Assembly: GCA_020635435.1 (NCBI GenBank)
Contig: JACJZU010000002.1
Span: forward strand, 496,001-560,000
DNA length: 64,000 bases
Origin: Flavobacteriales bacterium
GTDB lineage: Bacteria > Bacteroidota > Bacteroidia > NS11-12g > UBA9320
Direction: 5' to 3'
Within the stretch, counting starts at the first letter, position 1, and every line of letters begins with the position of its first letter. Positions 1-8,296 of the stretch are shown here, piece by piece. The notes under the pieces were generated by a model. It was not told where the DNA came from. It made no database searches and worked only from the letters and a program-made list of their open reading frames with translations. A program made the position numbers and the translations under genes.

Positions 1-9
1 CTTAGCACT

Positions 10-723
10 ATGAAGAAAATACCCGCCCGAAACGGGGTTATCAGGTATTTCCTGATCCTTATGATCGCTTTGGCATCGGTTCCAGGTTCATCTGCGCAGG
101 TAGTAAACCCCTTGTATGATCTACAGAAAGTGCATTTCGGATTCTCGATCATTGGTAGCAGTGCAAAACTGAAATACACCAGTTCCGCCGATTTCATGGA
201 TTTTGACACCATGCAAACCGTTCGAACCCTCAGTTTTCCGGGTTTTGGAGTAGGGGGGATCGTGAATTTTCGACTGCTTGAGTACTGGGACTTCCGCACC
301 ATGGTGAATATTCAGTTCGTAGAGCGCCATCTCGATTTTGGGTTTAAAGGGGGGAATCAGGAACTGGCGGAGATCCGATCTACCTACATGGAGATACCCA
401 TGCAGCTCAAATACAAATCCAAGCGCTATAAGAATGCGCGTATGTATCTCATTGGAGGGGCTACGTACCGACACGATTTTGCTTCGGACATCGAAACGGA
501 TCGAAGTAATACCAAACCTATAGTAGCATTGTATCCAAATACGTTCAGCTACGATCTGGGTGTGGGATTGGATCTCTATTACGAATACTTCAAATTCTCT
601 CCGGAGTTCAGGGTGAGTAATGGACTCAATAATCAGATGGCACCGGATGAGTTCATCTATTCAGGTTCCATAACCCGTATGTCGCCCAAACTTATACAGT
701 TTATCCTGCACTTCGAAGGATAA
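10..723 (+). CDS. porT: PorT family outer-membrane protein of type IX secretion
   Basis: This encodes 237 residues with a signal peptide (about residues 1-29, hydrophobic run LILMIALASV, cleavage after SSAQ) followed by alternating amphipathic strands ending in an aromatic-rich strand (IQFILHFEG), as expected of a small outer-membrane beta-barrel. The pattern (LYDLQKVHFGFSIIG near the mature N-terminus, then PGFGVGGIVNFRL) matches PorT-type proteins, which are needed for T9SS function in Porphyromonas and gliding bacteria. The family call is from recall of sequence pattern, not a search. The ATG lies 9 bases inside the window, so its promoter is not visible. Its stop overlaps the tgt start by one base (TAATG), so the two are probably co-transcribed. 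A generic PorT-like barrel of other function is the main alternative. Confidence 0.8.
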   Translation: MKKIPARNGVIRYFLILMIALASVPGSSAQVVNPLYDLQKVHFGFSIIGSSAKLKYTSSADFMDFDTMQTVRTLSFPGFGVGGIVNFRLLEYWDFRTMVNIQFVERHLDFGFKGGNQELAEIRSTYMEIPMQLKYKSKRYKNARMYLIGGATYRHDFASDIETDRSNTKPIVALYPNTFSYDLGVGLDLYYEYFKFSPEFRVSNGLNNQMAPDEFIYSGSITRMSPKLIQFILHFEG

Positions 724-1841
724 TGTTATTTGAGCTGGAGGCCACCGACCCGGGTTCCGGAGCAAGAGCCGGAACATTGAACCTCGCACACGGGCCTGTT
801 CCAACACCCATATTCATGCCGGTGGGAACCCAGGGCACCGTTAAAGCGGTACCCAATGAAACGCTCAAAAACGACATAGATGCGCCGATAATTCTCGGCA
901 ATACCTATCATCTGTATCTGCGTCCCGGTACAGATATACTCGAAGAGGCAGGAGGTTTACATGGTTTTATGAACTGGGACCGAAACATCCTCACCGATAG
1001 CGGTGGATATCAGGTCTATTCCATATCCGACCAGCGAAAGATCAAGGAGGAAGGCGTTTGGTTCAGAAGTCATATTGATGGATCGAAACATTTATTCAGC
1101 CCTGAATCTGTCATGGATTTTCAGCGCAGCATTGGTGCAGATATTATCATGGCATTCGATGAATGTACGCCGTACCCCTGTGAATTTGAATATGCACGGA
1201 AGAGCATGGAAATGACCCACCGCTGGCTCGACCGTTGTATGCTGCGCCTTCAGGAAACAAACGTAAAATACGGTTACCCTCAGTATTTCTTCCCAATTGT
1301 ACAAGGCAGTGTATATCCGGGGCTGAGGGAACAGAGCGCTTCCTATATCGCTTCCAAACATGCTCCCGGTTATGCGATCGGTGGCTTGAGTGTGGGGGAA
1401 CCACACGAGGACATGTATGCTATGACAGAGCTCGTTACGGGCTTTTTACCCAAAGACAAACCGCGTTATTTGATGGGGGTGGGAACACCTGCCAATATTC
1501 TGGAGAGTATTGCACTGGGGATCGATATGTTCGATTGTGTGATGCCGACCAGAAATGCCCGAAACGGACAAGTATTCACAACGGAAGGGATACTGAATAT
1601 TCGCAATCAACGGTGGGAGCGGGATTTCAGCCCCATAGATCCATTGCTGAGTCCGGAACATTCCAAAGCCTATTTGCGACACTTGCTGATCGCCAAGGAA
1701 CAACAGGCCTCTGCCATTGCCAGTAAACAGAATCTGAAGTTCTACCTGTGGTTGGTGCGGGAAGCCCGAAAACAGATCCTGGCAGGTACCTTCGCAGCCT
1801 GGAAGAATACGATGATCGAAATTGTTAGTCGAAGACTTTAA
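723..1841 (+). CDS. tgt: queuine/preQ1 tRNA-ribosyltransferase, lacking the usual zinc ligands
   Basis: Tgt exchanges guanine-34 of GUN-anticodon tRNAs for the queuosine precursor. The 372-residue product is full length. It carries the TDSGGYQVYSIS substrate loop, DECTPYP, and the nucleophile region GIDMFDCVMPTRNARNG. The C-terminal zinc site of typical bacterial Tgt (C-x-C-x2-C plus a downstream His before N-L) is missing: the text here runs DFSPIDPLLSPEHSKAYLRHL and the later position reads SKQNL instead of xxHNL. From memory other Bacteroidota enzymes also lack the cysteines, so this is probably a lineage trait and not decay. The start overlaps the porT stop by one base. The function is confident; only the metal-free structure is unusual. 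Confidence 0.95.
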   Translation: MLFELEATDPGSGARAGTLNLAHGPVPTPIFMPVGTQGTVKAVPNETLKNDIDAPIILGNTYHLYLRPGTDILEEAGGLHGFMNWDRNILTDSGGYQVYSISDQRKIKEEGVWFRSHIDGSKHLFSPESVMDFQRSIGADIIMAFDECTPYPCEFEYARKSMEMTHRWLDRCMLRLQETNVKYGYPQYFFPIVQGSVYPGLREQSASYIASKHAPGYAIGGLSVGEPHEDMYAMTELVTGFLPKDKPRYLMGVGTPANILESIALGIDMFDCVMPTRNARNGQVFTTEGILNIRNQRWERDFSPIDPLLSPEHSKAYLRHLLIAKEQQASAIASKQNLKFYLWLVREARKQILAGTFAAWKNTMIEIVSRRL

Positions 1842-1850
1842 ACGCTTTAT

Positions 1851-2216
1851 ATGAATCCTGAAGAAATACGCCTGCGTACCGATACCTTAGTGGCTACCTG
1901 CATCAAAGTGGGGCGTTTGATACCTGCCCGTGACCATTTGTCGGAGATGGCCAGAGTGGAATTGCTGCGGCGGGCTGCAGATCTTGGAATAATCAGCAAG
2001 AGTTTATCGGTTTCTCAGGTGGGCCGCTACTTCGGAGAAAGGTTGAACAAGGCGATCGATCACGTAAATGGATGTGCCTTCTGGATGCAGCTTGGTATTG
2101 AAGAAGGCTGGATGGACGCCGCCATTCTCACCCCCATCGTGCAAGAGTGCGATAACCTGTCCAGGATCTTTATACTTACCGTCAAAAACGTCGAAAGCAA
2201 GCTCGATAAGTCATAG
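1851..2216 (+). CDS. four-helix-bundle (S23-like) protein
   Basis: This is a 121-residue all-helical soluble protein. The pattern RRAADLGIISKSL, then RLNKAIDHVNGCAFWMQLGIEEG, then EC..L and a final VKN helix resembles the free-standing four-helix-bundle family related to proteins encoded in 23S rRNA intervening sequences. The usual SNIAEG turn is not present, so the assignment is by overall pattern. It lies 9 bases after tgt and 7 bases before the LptF/LptG gene, so it is in the same operon. Its function is not known. An unrelated helical protein is possible. Confidence 0.6.
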   Translation: MNPEEIRLRTDTLVATCIKVGRLIPARDHLSEMARVELLRRAADLGIISKSLSVSQVGRYFGERLNKAIDHVNGCAFWMQLGIEEGWMDAAILTPIVQECDNLSRIFILTVKNVESKLDKS

Positions 2217-2223
2217 GCTTCCA

Positions 2224-3315
2224 ATGCGTAACCCGCTCAGTATACTCGACCGGTACATCATCCGGAAATTTGTCGGGAGTTTCGCACTCACACTCGGTTT
2301 GTTCACCGTGATCATCATCGTTTTCGACGTGAGCGAGAAGATCGATGAATTTGTAGGGAAGAAAGCGCCACTCAATGAGATCATATTCGACTACTATGTC
2401 AATTTCATTCCCTTCCTCCTCAACTTATTCAGCCCGATCTTCGTTTTCATCAGCGTTATCTTCTTCACTTCCAAAATGGCGGCCAAGAGCGAGTTCGTTG
2501 CCATGCTTGCAGGAGGTGTGCCTTATAAACGCATTCTACGTCCGTACATTCTCACGGCTATTCTGATCGGATTCATGTCCTATTTGCTCAATGCCTGGAT
2601 CATTCCCAGAGCTGATAAAGTTCGCATGGAATTCGAGAATAAATATACCCGTGATCTCAGCACGGATTTTAAAAGGAATATCAAAGAACAGATCCTCCCA
2701 GGGGTGGTGATGTCGCTAAAGAATTATAATTACCTCGATAGTTTCGGATATAAGTTGCGCCTCGATCAGATGTCGGAAGGAAGGATGATATCCCGCCTGG
2801 AATCGGAGAAACTGAACTGGAATCGAGAAACCGGGAGTTGGAGGATCGAGAATTACCGGATTCGAACGTTCGATGCCGATGGTACGGAACATCTGATCAT
2901 TGGCGAACAGATGGATACCATGATCCCATTCAATCCCGATGAATTTTTCCGGCGAAATGAAGACGTGCAGTCATTCGATATGAATGAGCTCAAGGCCTAC
3001 ATCGATTGGGGTGTGGTTCGGGGACTCCCAAATTTGTTTTTCTATAAGACCGAACTCCAGAGAAGATATGCCAGTCCTTTTGCGCTACTCATCTTATCCT
3101 TCATAGGGGTCTGTGTATCAAGTATCAAATCCCGGCAGGGAATCGGTTGGCATCTGGCTAAAGGCATACTCATCAGTTTCGCGTATTTATTTGTGATGCA
3201 ATTCTTCACATCCTATGGTTCAAGCGGGGTAATGCATCCCGTACTCGCCGTATGGATCCCCAATTTACTTTTCCTGGCTGTAGGAATCGGACTGTATCGG
3301 ACTACTCAGAAGTAG
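2224..3315 (+). CDS. LptF/LptG family permease (lipopolysaccharide export)
   Basis: This 363-residue inner-membrane protein has a short cytoplasmic N-terminus (MRNPLSILDRYIIRKFVGSF), three N-terminal membrane segments (about 15-37, 57-80 and 100-120), a large periplasmic domain (about 125-265) and three C-terminal segments (about 280-360). That is the YjgP/YjgQ architecture; in LPS-making bacteria LptF and LptG form the permease pair that extracts LPS with LptB. Bacteroidota often encode the two genes apart, and which partner this is cannot be told. The open frame extends 52 codons upstream to 2068 but overlaps the preceding gene there; the ATG at 2224 begins the family-typical N-terminus. 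Confidence 0.85.
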   Translation: MRNPLSILDRYIIRKFVGSFALTLGLFTVIIIVFDVSEKIDEFVGKKAPLNEIIFDYYVNFIPFLLNLFSPIFVFISVIFFTSKMAAKSEFVAMLAGGVPYKRILRPYILTAILIGFMSYLLNAWIIPRADKVRMEFENKYTRDLSTDFKRNIKEQILPGVVMSLKNYNYLDSFGYKLRLDQMSEGRMISRLESEKLNWNRETGSWRIENYRIRTFDADGTEHLIIGEQMDTMIPFNPDEFFRRNEDVQSFDMNELKAYIDWGVVRGLPNLFFYKTELQRRYASPFALLILSFIGVCVSSIKSRQGIGWHLAKGILISFAYLFVMQFFTSYGSSGVMHPVLAVWIPNLLFLAVGIGLYRTTQK

Positions 3316-3368
3316 AACACAGACCCGTAAAGCGATTGCAAGTACCGTTTTTCAAGGCTTAGAATGTT

Positions 3369-3376
3369 TATTTTTG
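3369..3376 (+). promoter_or_regulatory. -7 promoter box for sucC
   Basis: TATTTTTG is an exact match to the Bacteroidota -7 consensus TAnnTTTG and sits 17 bases before the sucC ATG, giving a leader of roughly ten bases. No good -33 TTG is seen at 19-21 bases upstream. Confidence 0.55.
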
Positions 3377-3392
3377 CGCCAAATTTGGAGCA

Positions 3393-4583
3393 ATGAACAT
3401 TCACGAATATCAGGCTAAGCAGATCCTTCAATCCTATGGTGTAACCGTTCAACGCGGTGTGGTGGTTGATGATGCCACACAAACGGAAGACGCTGTTAAG
3501 CAACTTCAGGCCGAAACCGGTACAGATTGGGTTGTGGTAAAGGCACAGATCCACGCGGGTGGCCGTGGCAAAGGCGGAGGCGTTAAACTGGCCAAAAATC
3601 TGGATGAAGCCAAGCAGCGTGTCAATGACATACTCGGCATGCAACTCGTTACGCCACAAACGGGTGTAGAAGGAAAGCGGGTGAACAAGGTATTGCTTAC
3701 CGAAGATCTCTACTATCCGGGAGACAGCGAGCCGAAGGAATATTATATGAGTGTATTGTTAGATCGCGGACTTGGAAAGAATGTGATCATCTATACCACC
3801 GAAGGAGGGATGGACATTGAAGAAGTGGCCGAATCGCATCCTGAAAAGATCCAAAAGGAATGGATCGACCCGGCAACGGGATTATTGCCATTCCAGGCCA
3901 GGAAAATAGCCTTCAACCTGGGTTTGAGCGGCAAGGCTTTCAAACAAATGGTTGCTTTTGTGACAGCGCTCTATAAGGCCTACGAAGAAACCGACTCTTC
4001 CATGTTCGAGATCAATCCGGTACTCAAAACATCCGACGAACGCATTGTGGCAATTGATGCCAAGGTGAATCTCGACGATAATGCCCTGTACCGACATGCC
4101 GATTTCGAAGCGCTGCGCGATCTGAGCGAGGAAGACCCAACGGAGGTTGAGGCAAAGGAATACAATCTGAATTACGTGAACCTAGACGGCAACGTGGGTT
4201 GTATGGTGAATGGAGCCGGTTTGGCCATGGCTACCATGGATATCATCAAATTGAGTGGTGGAGAGCCTGCTAATTTCCTTGATGTTGGAGGAACAGCCAA
4301 TGCCGAAACGGTTGAAGCCGGTTTCCGCATCATCCTTAAAGACCCCAAGGTAAAAGCGATCCTGATCAATATATTTGGCGGAATCGTGCGCTGCGACCGT
4401 GTTGCACAAGGGGTTGTAGATGCGTACAACAATATCGGTGAGATACCTGTACCGATCATCGTCCGTTTGCAGGGAACCAATGCCGAAGAAGCTAAACAGA
4501 TCATCGATCAGAGCGGCCTCAAAGTGCGCTCGGCGATCCTGTTGCAGGAAGCAGCCGACCTGGTTAGTGAGGTACTTGCCTAA
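3393..4583 (+). CDS. sucC: succinate-CoA ligase [ADP-forming] subunit beta
   Basis: SucC is the beta subunit of the TCA-cycle enzyme that makes succinate and ATP (or GTP) from succinyl-CoA. The 396-residue product begins with the standard MNIHEYQAKQIL ATP-grasp start, has KAQIHAGGRGKGGGVKLAK (nucleotide binding), FEINPV in the metal site, and the C-terminal ligase domain with GLAMATMDIIKLSGGEPANFLD and NIFGGIVRCDRVA. Length is normal. sucD is not adjacent. It has its own -7 box and appears to be a single-gene unit. Confidence 0.97.
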   Translation: MNIHEYQAKQILQSYGVTVQRGVVVDDATQTEDAVKQLQAETGTDWVVVKAQIHAGGRGKGGGVKLAKNLDEAKQRVNDILGMQLVTPQTGVEGKRVNKVLLTEDLYYPGDSEPKEYYMSVLLDRGLGKNVIIYTTEGGMDIEEVAESHPEKIQKEWIDPATGLLPFQARKIAFNLGLSGKAFKQMVAFVTALYKAYEETDSSMFEINPVLKTSDERIVAIDAKVNLDDNALYRHADFEALRDLSEEDPTEVEAKEYNLNYVNLDGNVGCMVNGAGLAMATMDIIKLSGGEPANFLDVGGTANAETVEAGFRIILKDPKVKAILINIFGGIVRCDRVAQGVVDAYNNIGEIPVPIIVRLQGTNAEEAKQIIDQSGLKVRSAILLQEAADLVSEVLA

Positions 4584-4610
4584 TACGTTTTGAATTAAAC
4601 AGATTCGAAG

Positions 4611-5237
4611 ATGCCGGCAGAGCGAATTTTCATGCGACGCGACAATCCCGATCGCCGGCAAGTGCAGGAGATCGTTCGCCTGCTGCGGAAAGGGGAGGTT
4701 ATTGTTATTCCAACCGACACAATTTATGCCTTGGCCTGCGACATGCACAACAAAGCGGGCATAGATCACGTCTGCAAATTGTTAGGTAAGAAACCCCACA
4801 AAGCCAATTTATCCCTCATATGTAAGGATCTGAGCGACCTTTCGCTCTATTGCCGACAGATATCAAATCCGGTTTTCAAGCTGATGCGACAGCTCTTACC
4901 AGGCCCCTTTACGTTCATCCTGAATGCAAATAGCAGCATTCCGAAGCTGTTCAGGGAAAATAAGAAAACTGTGGGTATCCGGGTCCCGGACAATAACATC
5001 ATCCATGCCATTGTAGAATCACTTGGCAATCCATTGGTTTCCAGTTCTATACACGCAGAAGATGAACATATCGAATACCTCACCGATCCGGATGAGATCT
5101 ACGAGATCTGGCAACATCGGGTGAATTACATCATTGACGGAGGAGCCGGCGACCATATACCGAGCACCGTTCTAGATTGCACCGAAGATCAGGCCGTAGT
5201 GATCCGGGAAGGAAAAGGAATGGAGCTTATCTCCTGA
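4611..5237 (+). CDS. Sua5/YciO/YrdC family protein
   Basis: The 208-residue protein shows the fold's signature: GEVIVIPTDTIYALACDM near residue 30, KKPHKANLSLICKDLSDLS, LLPGPFTFIL, and KKTVGIRVPDN. These residues bind ATP and threonine in TsaC/Sua5, which makes threonylcarbamoyl-AMP for t6A tRNA modification. The shorter length without the Sua5 C-terminal domain, and the wording LSLICKDLSDLSLY, are closer to the YciO branch, whose role is less clear. It lies 27 bases after sucC and converges with the YceI gene. Confidence 0.85.
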   Translation: MPAERIFMRRDNPDRRQVQEIVRLLRKGEVIVIPTDTIYALACDMHNKAGIDHVCKLLGKKPHKANLSLICKDLSDLSLYCRQISNPVFKLMRQLLPGPFTFILNANSSIPKLFRENKKTVGIRVPDNNIIHAIVESLGNPLVSSSIHAEDEHIEYLTDPDEIYEIWQHRVNYIIDGGAGDHIPSTVLDCTEDQAVVIREGKGMELIS

Positions 5238-5249
5238 ATAGATTGAATC

Positions 5250-5897
5250 TCAGTGTTGTGCCTGCTCCGGGCAATTCTTTTTCAGGGTACTTGTAACCAC
5301 CACATCAACATTCGGCCATAGTTTACTGATGCCATCTTCTCCTTTGTGTAGGTCGTAACAAACCTGATTGAGTGAGTCGATTCCTTTCTGGGCTTCCCAG
5401 TTCACCACATCCAATGCTGCTTTTAGTTCAAGCTTCGTATCCAGGAGTACATAGCTGCCTGAAACCTCTTGTTCCATACCATTTAATCGCACACGGATGA
5501 CCGCGGTTCCGGCGCTATCAGTGCCCTCCACACGCAAAATGTCGCCGGAAATGAGTGTCGGTTCTGCCAAAACACCAAAGAAATGCTGAACGATCTTACC
5601 GTCGCGCTCGGGATTGTCTGTCCAGGTGCTGCCGGTATTCAATTCGAAATGCAAGCCGTTGAGTAGCTCCGTAACGGAACCCGCTTCTGAACCGGCTGTT
5701 ACGGCAATATCCTTGAAAGTTCCCTTCACTCCGAGTTTTGCCATGGTCTTAAAGGCAGTCCATTCGAGCGTTGTATAGGCCGGCTGAACGGAATAGGTAC
5801 ATTCGGAACTTTCTGTCTCGGATTCCGTTTTACCATTTTTGGATGAACAAGAGGCGAGCGCAATCGCCGTTGCGACTACAAGGATAAATTTTTTCAT
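5250..5897 (-). CDS. YceI-like lipoprotein
   Basis: The 215-residue product has a type II signal peptide, MKKFILVVATAIALASC, with a lipobox ending at Cys17. The mature part (YSVQPAYTTLEWTAFKTM, GVKGTFKDI, then strands ending WPNVDVVVTSTLKK) follows the YceI lipocalin-like fold that binds isoprenoid-type ligands in known members. The specific ligand here is unknown. A longer frame reaches 5987, but the ATG at 5897 gives the correct signal peptide and lies downstream of an exact -7 box at 5928-5935. It is convergent with the YciO-like gene. Confidence 0.75.
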   Translation of the reverse strand: MKKFILVVATAIALASCSSKNGKTESETESSECTYSVQPAYTTLEWTAFKTMAKLGVKGTFKDIAVTAGSEAGSVTELLNGLHFELNTGSTWTDNPERDGKIVQHFFGVLAEPTLISGDILRVEGTDSAGTAVIRVRLNGMEQEVSGSYVLLDTKLELKAALDVVNWEAQKGIDSLNQVCYDLHKGEDGISKLWPNVDVVVTSTLKKNCPEQAQH

Positions 5898-5927
5898 GGG
5901 ATGTGTTCGATACTTGTACTTGAGCAA

Positions 5928-5935
5928 CAAATATA
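5928..5935 (-). promoter_or_regulatory. -7 promoter box for the YceI gene
   Basis: On the minus strand this reads TATATTTG, an exact TAnnTTTG match, about 30 bases upstream of the YceI start. No clear -33 TTG is seen. Confidence 0.5.
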
Positions 5936-5987
5936 GAACGGTATTGTTGCGCACTTCGAATGTCATAGTTTGATTTTTCTGATTCAT

Positions 5988-5999
5988 TGACCTTGGTCA
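5988..5999. promoter_or_regulatory. palindrome in the yceI/tag divergent region, possible operator
   Basis: TGACC-TT-GGTCA is a perfect inverted repeat between two divergent genes. It overlaps the TTG at 5987-5989 that lies 22 bases before the tag -7 box, so a bound regulator could block that promoter. Function is inferred from position only. Confidence 0.35.
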
Positions 6000-6011
6000 G
6001 ATTGAAATTCA

Positions 6012-6019
6012 TACATTTG
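6012..6019 (+). promoter_or_regulatory. -7 promoter box for tag
   Basis: TACATTTG is an exact TAnnTTTG match. A TTG at 5987-5989 lies 22 bases upstream as a possible -33 element. The box ends 11 bases before the tag ATG at 6031. Confidence 0.55.
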
Positions 6020-6030
6020 GTTGAGAACAA

Positions 6031-6618
6031 ATGTCAGGGCCCGCAAATATGAATGCCAAGCGAGAGGAACCGAAACGATGTGGATGGTGTTTGAAGGATG
6101 CGTTGTATATGGACTACCACGATCGTGAATGGGGTATACCTTCACGCGATGATCAGCATTTGCTTGAACATCTGATACTCGAAACATTCCAGGCCGGATT
6201 GAGCTGGTATACTATACTCAGGAAGCGCGAAAATTTCCGTGAAGCGTTTGCGCAGTTTGATGCAAGTCGAATAGCAGTTTTTACTGAAGAAGATGTTCAC
6301 AGACTCATGAATGACATGGGGATCATCCGAAACCGACAAAAGATCATGGCTGCGATCAACAATGCCCGGCAGTTCATCAGGATCAAAGCTGAACACGGCT
6401 CATTTTCAGATTACATGTGGCAGTTTACAGGAAACAAGATCCTCACGAACAGCCCCCGATCCCTATCAAACCTCGCAGCAACAAGTAAGGAAAGCGATGC
6501 TATGAGCAAGCAACTCAAAGCGGATGGGTTCAAATTTGTTGGCAGTACAACTTGCTATGCTTTTATGCAGGCAGTGGGTATGGTGAACGATCATCTCGTA
6601 GATTGCTGGAAGAAGTAG
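6031..6618 (+). CDS. tag: DNA-3-methyladenine glycosylase I
   Basis: Tag removes 3-methyladenine from alkylated DNA. The 195-residue protein has the N-terminal zinc residues (RCGWC and DYHDREWG), the catalytic-site helix ETFQAGLSWYTILRKRENFR with the conserved Glu, and the C-terminal zinc pair HLVDC at the end. An in-frame ATG at 6049 is a second candidate start; 6031 is preferred because it is the first ATG after the promoter box. It is divergent from the YceI gene and convergent with nth, another base-excision repair gene. Confidence 0.95.
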   Translation: MSGPANMNAKREEPKRCGWCLKDALYMDYHDREWGIPSRDDQHLLEHLILETFQAGLSWYTILRKRENFREAFAQFDASRIAVFTEEDVHRLMNDMGIIRNRQKIMAAINNARQFIRIKAEHGSFSDYMWQFTGNKILTNSPRSLSNLAATSKESDAMSKQLKADGFKFVGSTTCYAFMQAVGMVNDHLVDCWKK

Positions 6619-6749
6619 CCGTGAATTATAGCGGTGAGCAGGATTGAATCGATGATCAACAGTTCAGGCAAGTACATCTGCAAAATAACATCAATACTTA
6701 TTTCGCTGCCGTATACGCCTCACTGTTGCAGTTTATATTGGGGGAAGCA

Positions 6750-6770
6750 GTCCCGACTAAAAGTCGGGAC
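6750..6770. repeat. perfect inverted repeat (hairpin) between tag and nth
   Basis: GTCCCGACT, loop AAA, AGTCGGGAC: a 9-bp perfect stem in the 163-base gap between two convergent genes. It could end both transcripts, but neither side has a U-tract, so it is not a canonical intrinsic terminator. A dispersed intergenic repeat is equally possible. Confidence 0.6.
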
Positions 6771-6781
6771 GAAACGGCAGA

Positions 6782-7414
6782 TCAAACCAGACCTTTCCGA
6801 CCGTATAGCGAACAGATCGGACATTGATCCTTCCTGTGTCCGCGTGCCTTACAGTACTCTCTTCCAAAGAATATGATTTGCAAATGCAGTTTATTCCATT
6901 TTTCCTTTGGAAACAATCGCTTGCAATCCTTTTCTGTTTGAGTGACATTCTTGCCATTTGAAAGTCCCCAGCGGTAGATCAACCGATGAATATGCGTGTC
7001 GACCGGAAAAGCCGGTACACCAAATGCTTGTGCCATTACAACCGAAGCCGTTTTGTGTCCAACTCCGGGCAAGGCTTCCAGTTCTTCGAAACTTTCAGGT
7101 ACCTTACCACCATGCTTCTCCAGGATAATGGTACTCAAAGCGTGAATATTCTTCGATTTGGCCGGAGATAAGCCGCATGGGCGAATGATCGATTCGATCT
7201 CGCCAACCGATAATTCCGACATGGCTTTAGGTGATGAAGCCCTTGAAAAGAGTAGTGGTGTGACCTGGTTTACGCGTTCATCGGTGCACTGTGCACTCAA
7301 AACAACAGCAACGAGTAGGGTATAGGGATCAACATGATCAAGTGGGATGGGAGTTTCGGGATACAACTCCTCTAATATGGCAACAATATTACTTACTTTC
7401 TCAGCCTTGGTCAT
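6782..7414 (-). CDS. nth: endonuclease III, without a complete 4Fe-4S ligand set
   Basis: Nth is a bifunctional glycosylase/AP lyase for oxidised pyrimidines. The 210-residue product has LLSAQCTDERVN, the helix-hairpin-helix with catalytic Lys (LPGVGHKTASVV) and the catalytic Asp (FPVDTHIHRL). The usual C-terminal cluster C-x6-C-x2-C-x5-C is altered to C-x9-C-x2-C with Lys where the fourth Cys should be, so the iron-sulfur cluster is probably absent. The start at 7414 matches the MTKAEK-type N-terminus; the upstream TTG at 7435 falls inside a likely promoter box. It is divergent from the exported protein at 7471. Confidence 0.93.
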   Translation of the reverse strand: MTKAEKVSNIVAILEELYPETPIPLDHVDPYTLLVAVVLSAQCTDERVNQVTPLLFSRASSPKAMSELSVGEIESIIRPCGLSPAKSKNIHALSTIILEKHGGKVPESFEELEALPGVGHKTASVVMAQAFGVPAFPVDTHIHRLIYRWGLSNGKNVTQTEKDCKRLFPKEKWNKLHLQIIFFGREYCKARGHRKDQCPICSLYGRKGLV

Positions 7415-7470
7415 GCGCAGACGGTTTTCGTGCAATTTTAATTCGTAATTTTCCGTTCGAAAACAAATTC

Positions 7471-8283
7471 ATGTCATTGCGCATCATTTTTGGATTAGTA
7501 TTATCTATGCTCCTCAGTCCGCTTTGGGCGCAACAAGGCGACATCGTTCAAAACCTCTACGTGAGCTACAGCAACCAGCAATTGCGTATGGATCGGGATA
7601 TGATAGCCCGTTCGTTCTACCATTCGCAAGATCAACCCGTAGTGGAAACAATGGTGCGTCCGGCATTCAATCACCGACAATCTTTTGCGATCGGAGGGCT
7701 CAAGAGCGTATATACCTCTGAAAATTACAGACACGACGTATATGCAGGAGTTTACGCACGGGTTTCCTATTTGAGCAGCGTACTCACGCAACAGTCCAAA
7801 TACCGGGAGATCGAACGGTCGATCTCCGATGGTCCGAACCCAACAACTACGCTCACGGAATCATTCAGTAAAACCTGGTTGAGTTTCAATACAGAACAGA
7901 TTGAGACCGGATTGAGTCTGGAAGCAGTTTATCGGCTGAACCGCCGGGTAAACATGCACTATGGATTTCGGGCAGGTTTGGTCTATCCGGCCAAGGTGCG
8001 CTTTACAGAGGTGCTGAATGAAGAGATCCGACAGACGATCTCTACAGGGTCTAACGAAGATGTTTCGTCGTCCTGGAAGTTGGATTCCCGGAACGTACAT
8101 CAAATTGCTCCCCTCACCTGGGCGTCTGATGCTGTTTTTGGATTTGACTATAAGATCCTCGCTAATCGTCCCTTTTTTGTCAGCATGACCTGGTTGGGTG
8201 GAATGGTACAACTCAAAGGAACGGAATTCCATCAGGTTGCCCCGATACAAGGCATCGAGTTGCGGATCAGCTCTATTCTCTGA
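7471..8283 (+). CDS. exported protein, probable outer-membrane beta-barrel
   Basis: I do not recognise a family. The 270-residue product has a clear signal peptide (MSLRIIFGLVLSMLLSPLWAQ, cleavage near residue 21). The rest is rich in alternating strands with aromatic ends (YAGVYARVSYLSS, MHYGFRAGLVYPA, FFVSMTWLGGMVQL) and ends in a strand (IELRISSIL), which suggests a small outer-membrane barrel. The frame extends upstream to 7291 but that part overlaps nth antisense and has no signal peptide. It is convergent with lplA, 13 bases apart. Confidence 0.6.
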   Translation: MSLRIIFGLVLSMLLSPLWAQQGDIVQNLYVSYSNQQLRMDRDMIARSFYHSQDQPVVETMVRPAFNHRQSFAIGGLKSVYTSENYRHDVYAGVYARVSYLSSVLTQQSKYREIERSISDGPNPTTTLTESFSKTWLSFNTEQIETGLSLEAVYRLNRRVNMHYGFRAGLVYPAKVRFTEVLNEEIRQTISTGSNEDVSSSWKLDSRNVHQIAPLTWASDAVFGFDYKILANRPFFVSMTWLGGMVQLKGTEFHQVAPIQGIELRISSIL

Positions 8284-8296
8284 AGCAGATACGACC

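Noticed and set aside
2068..2223. Upstream extension of the LptF/LptG permease
   Set aside because: It overlaps the four-helix-bundle gene in another frame and lies before the family N-terminus; ATG 2224 is preferred.
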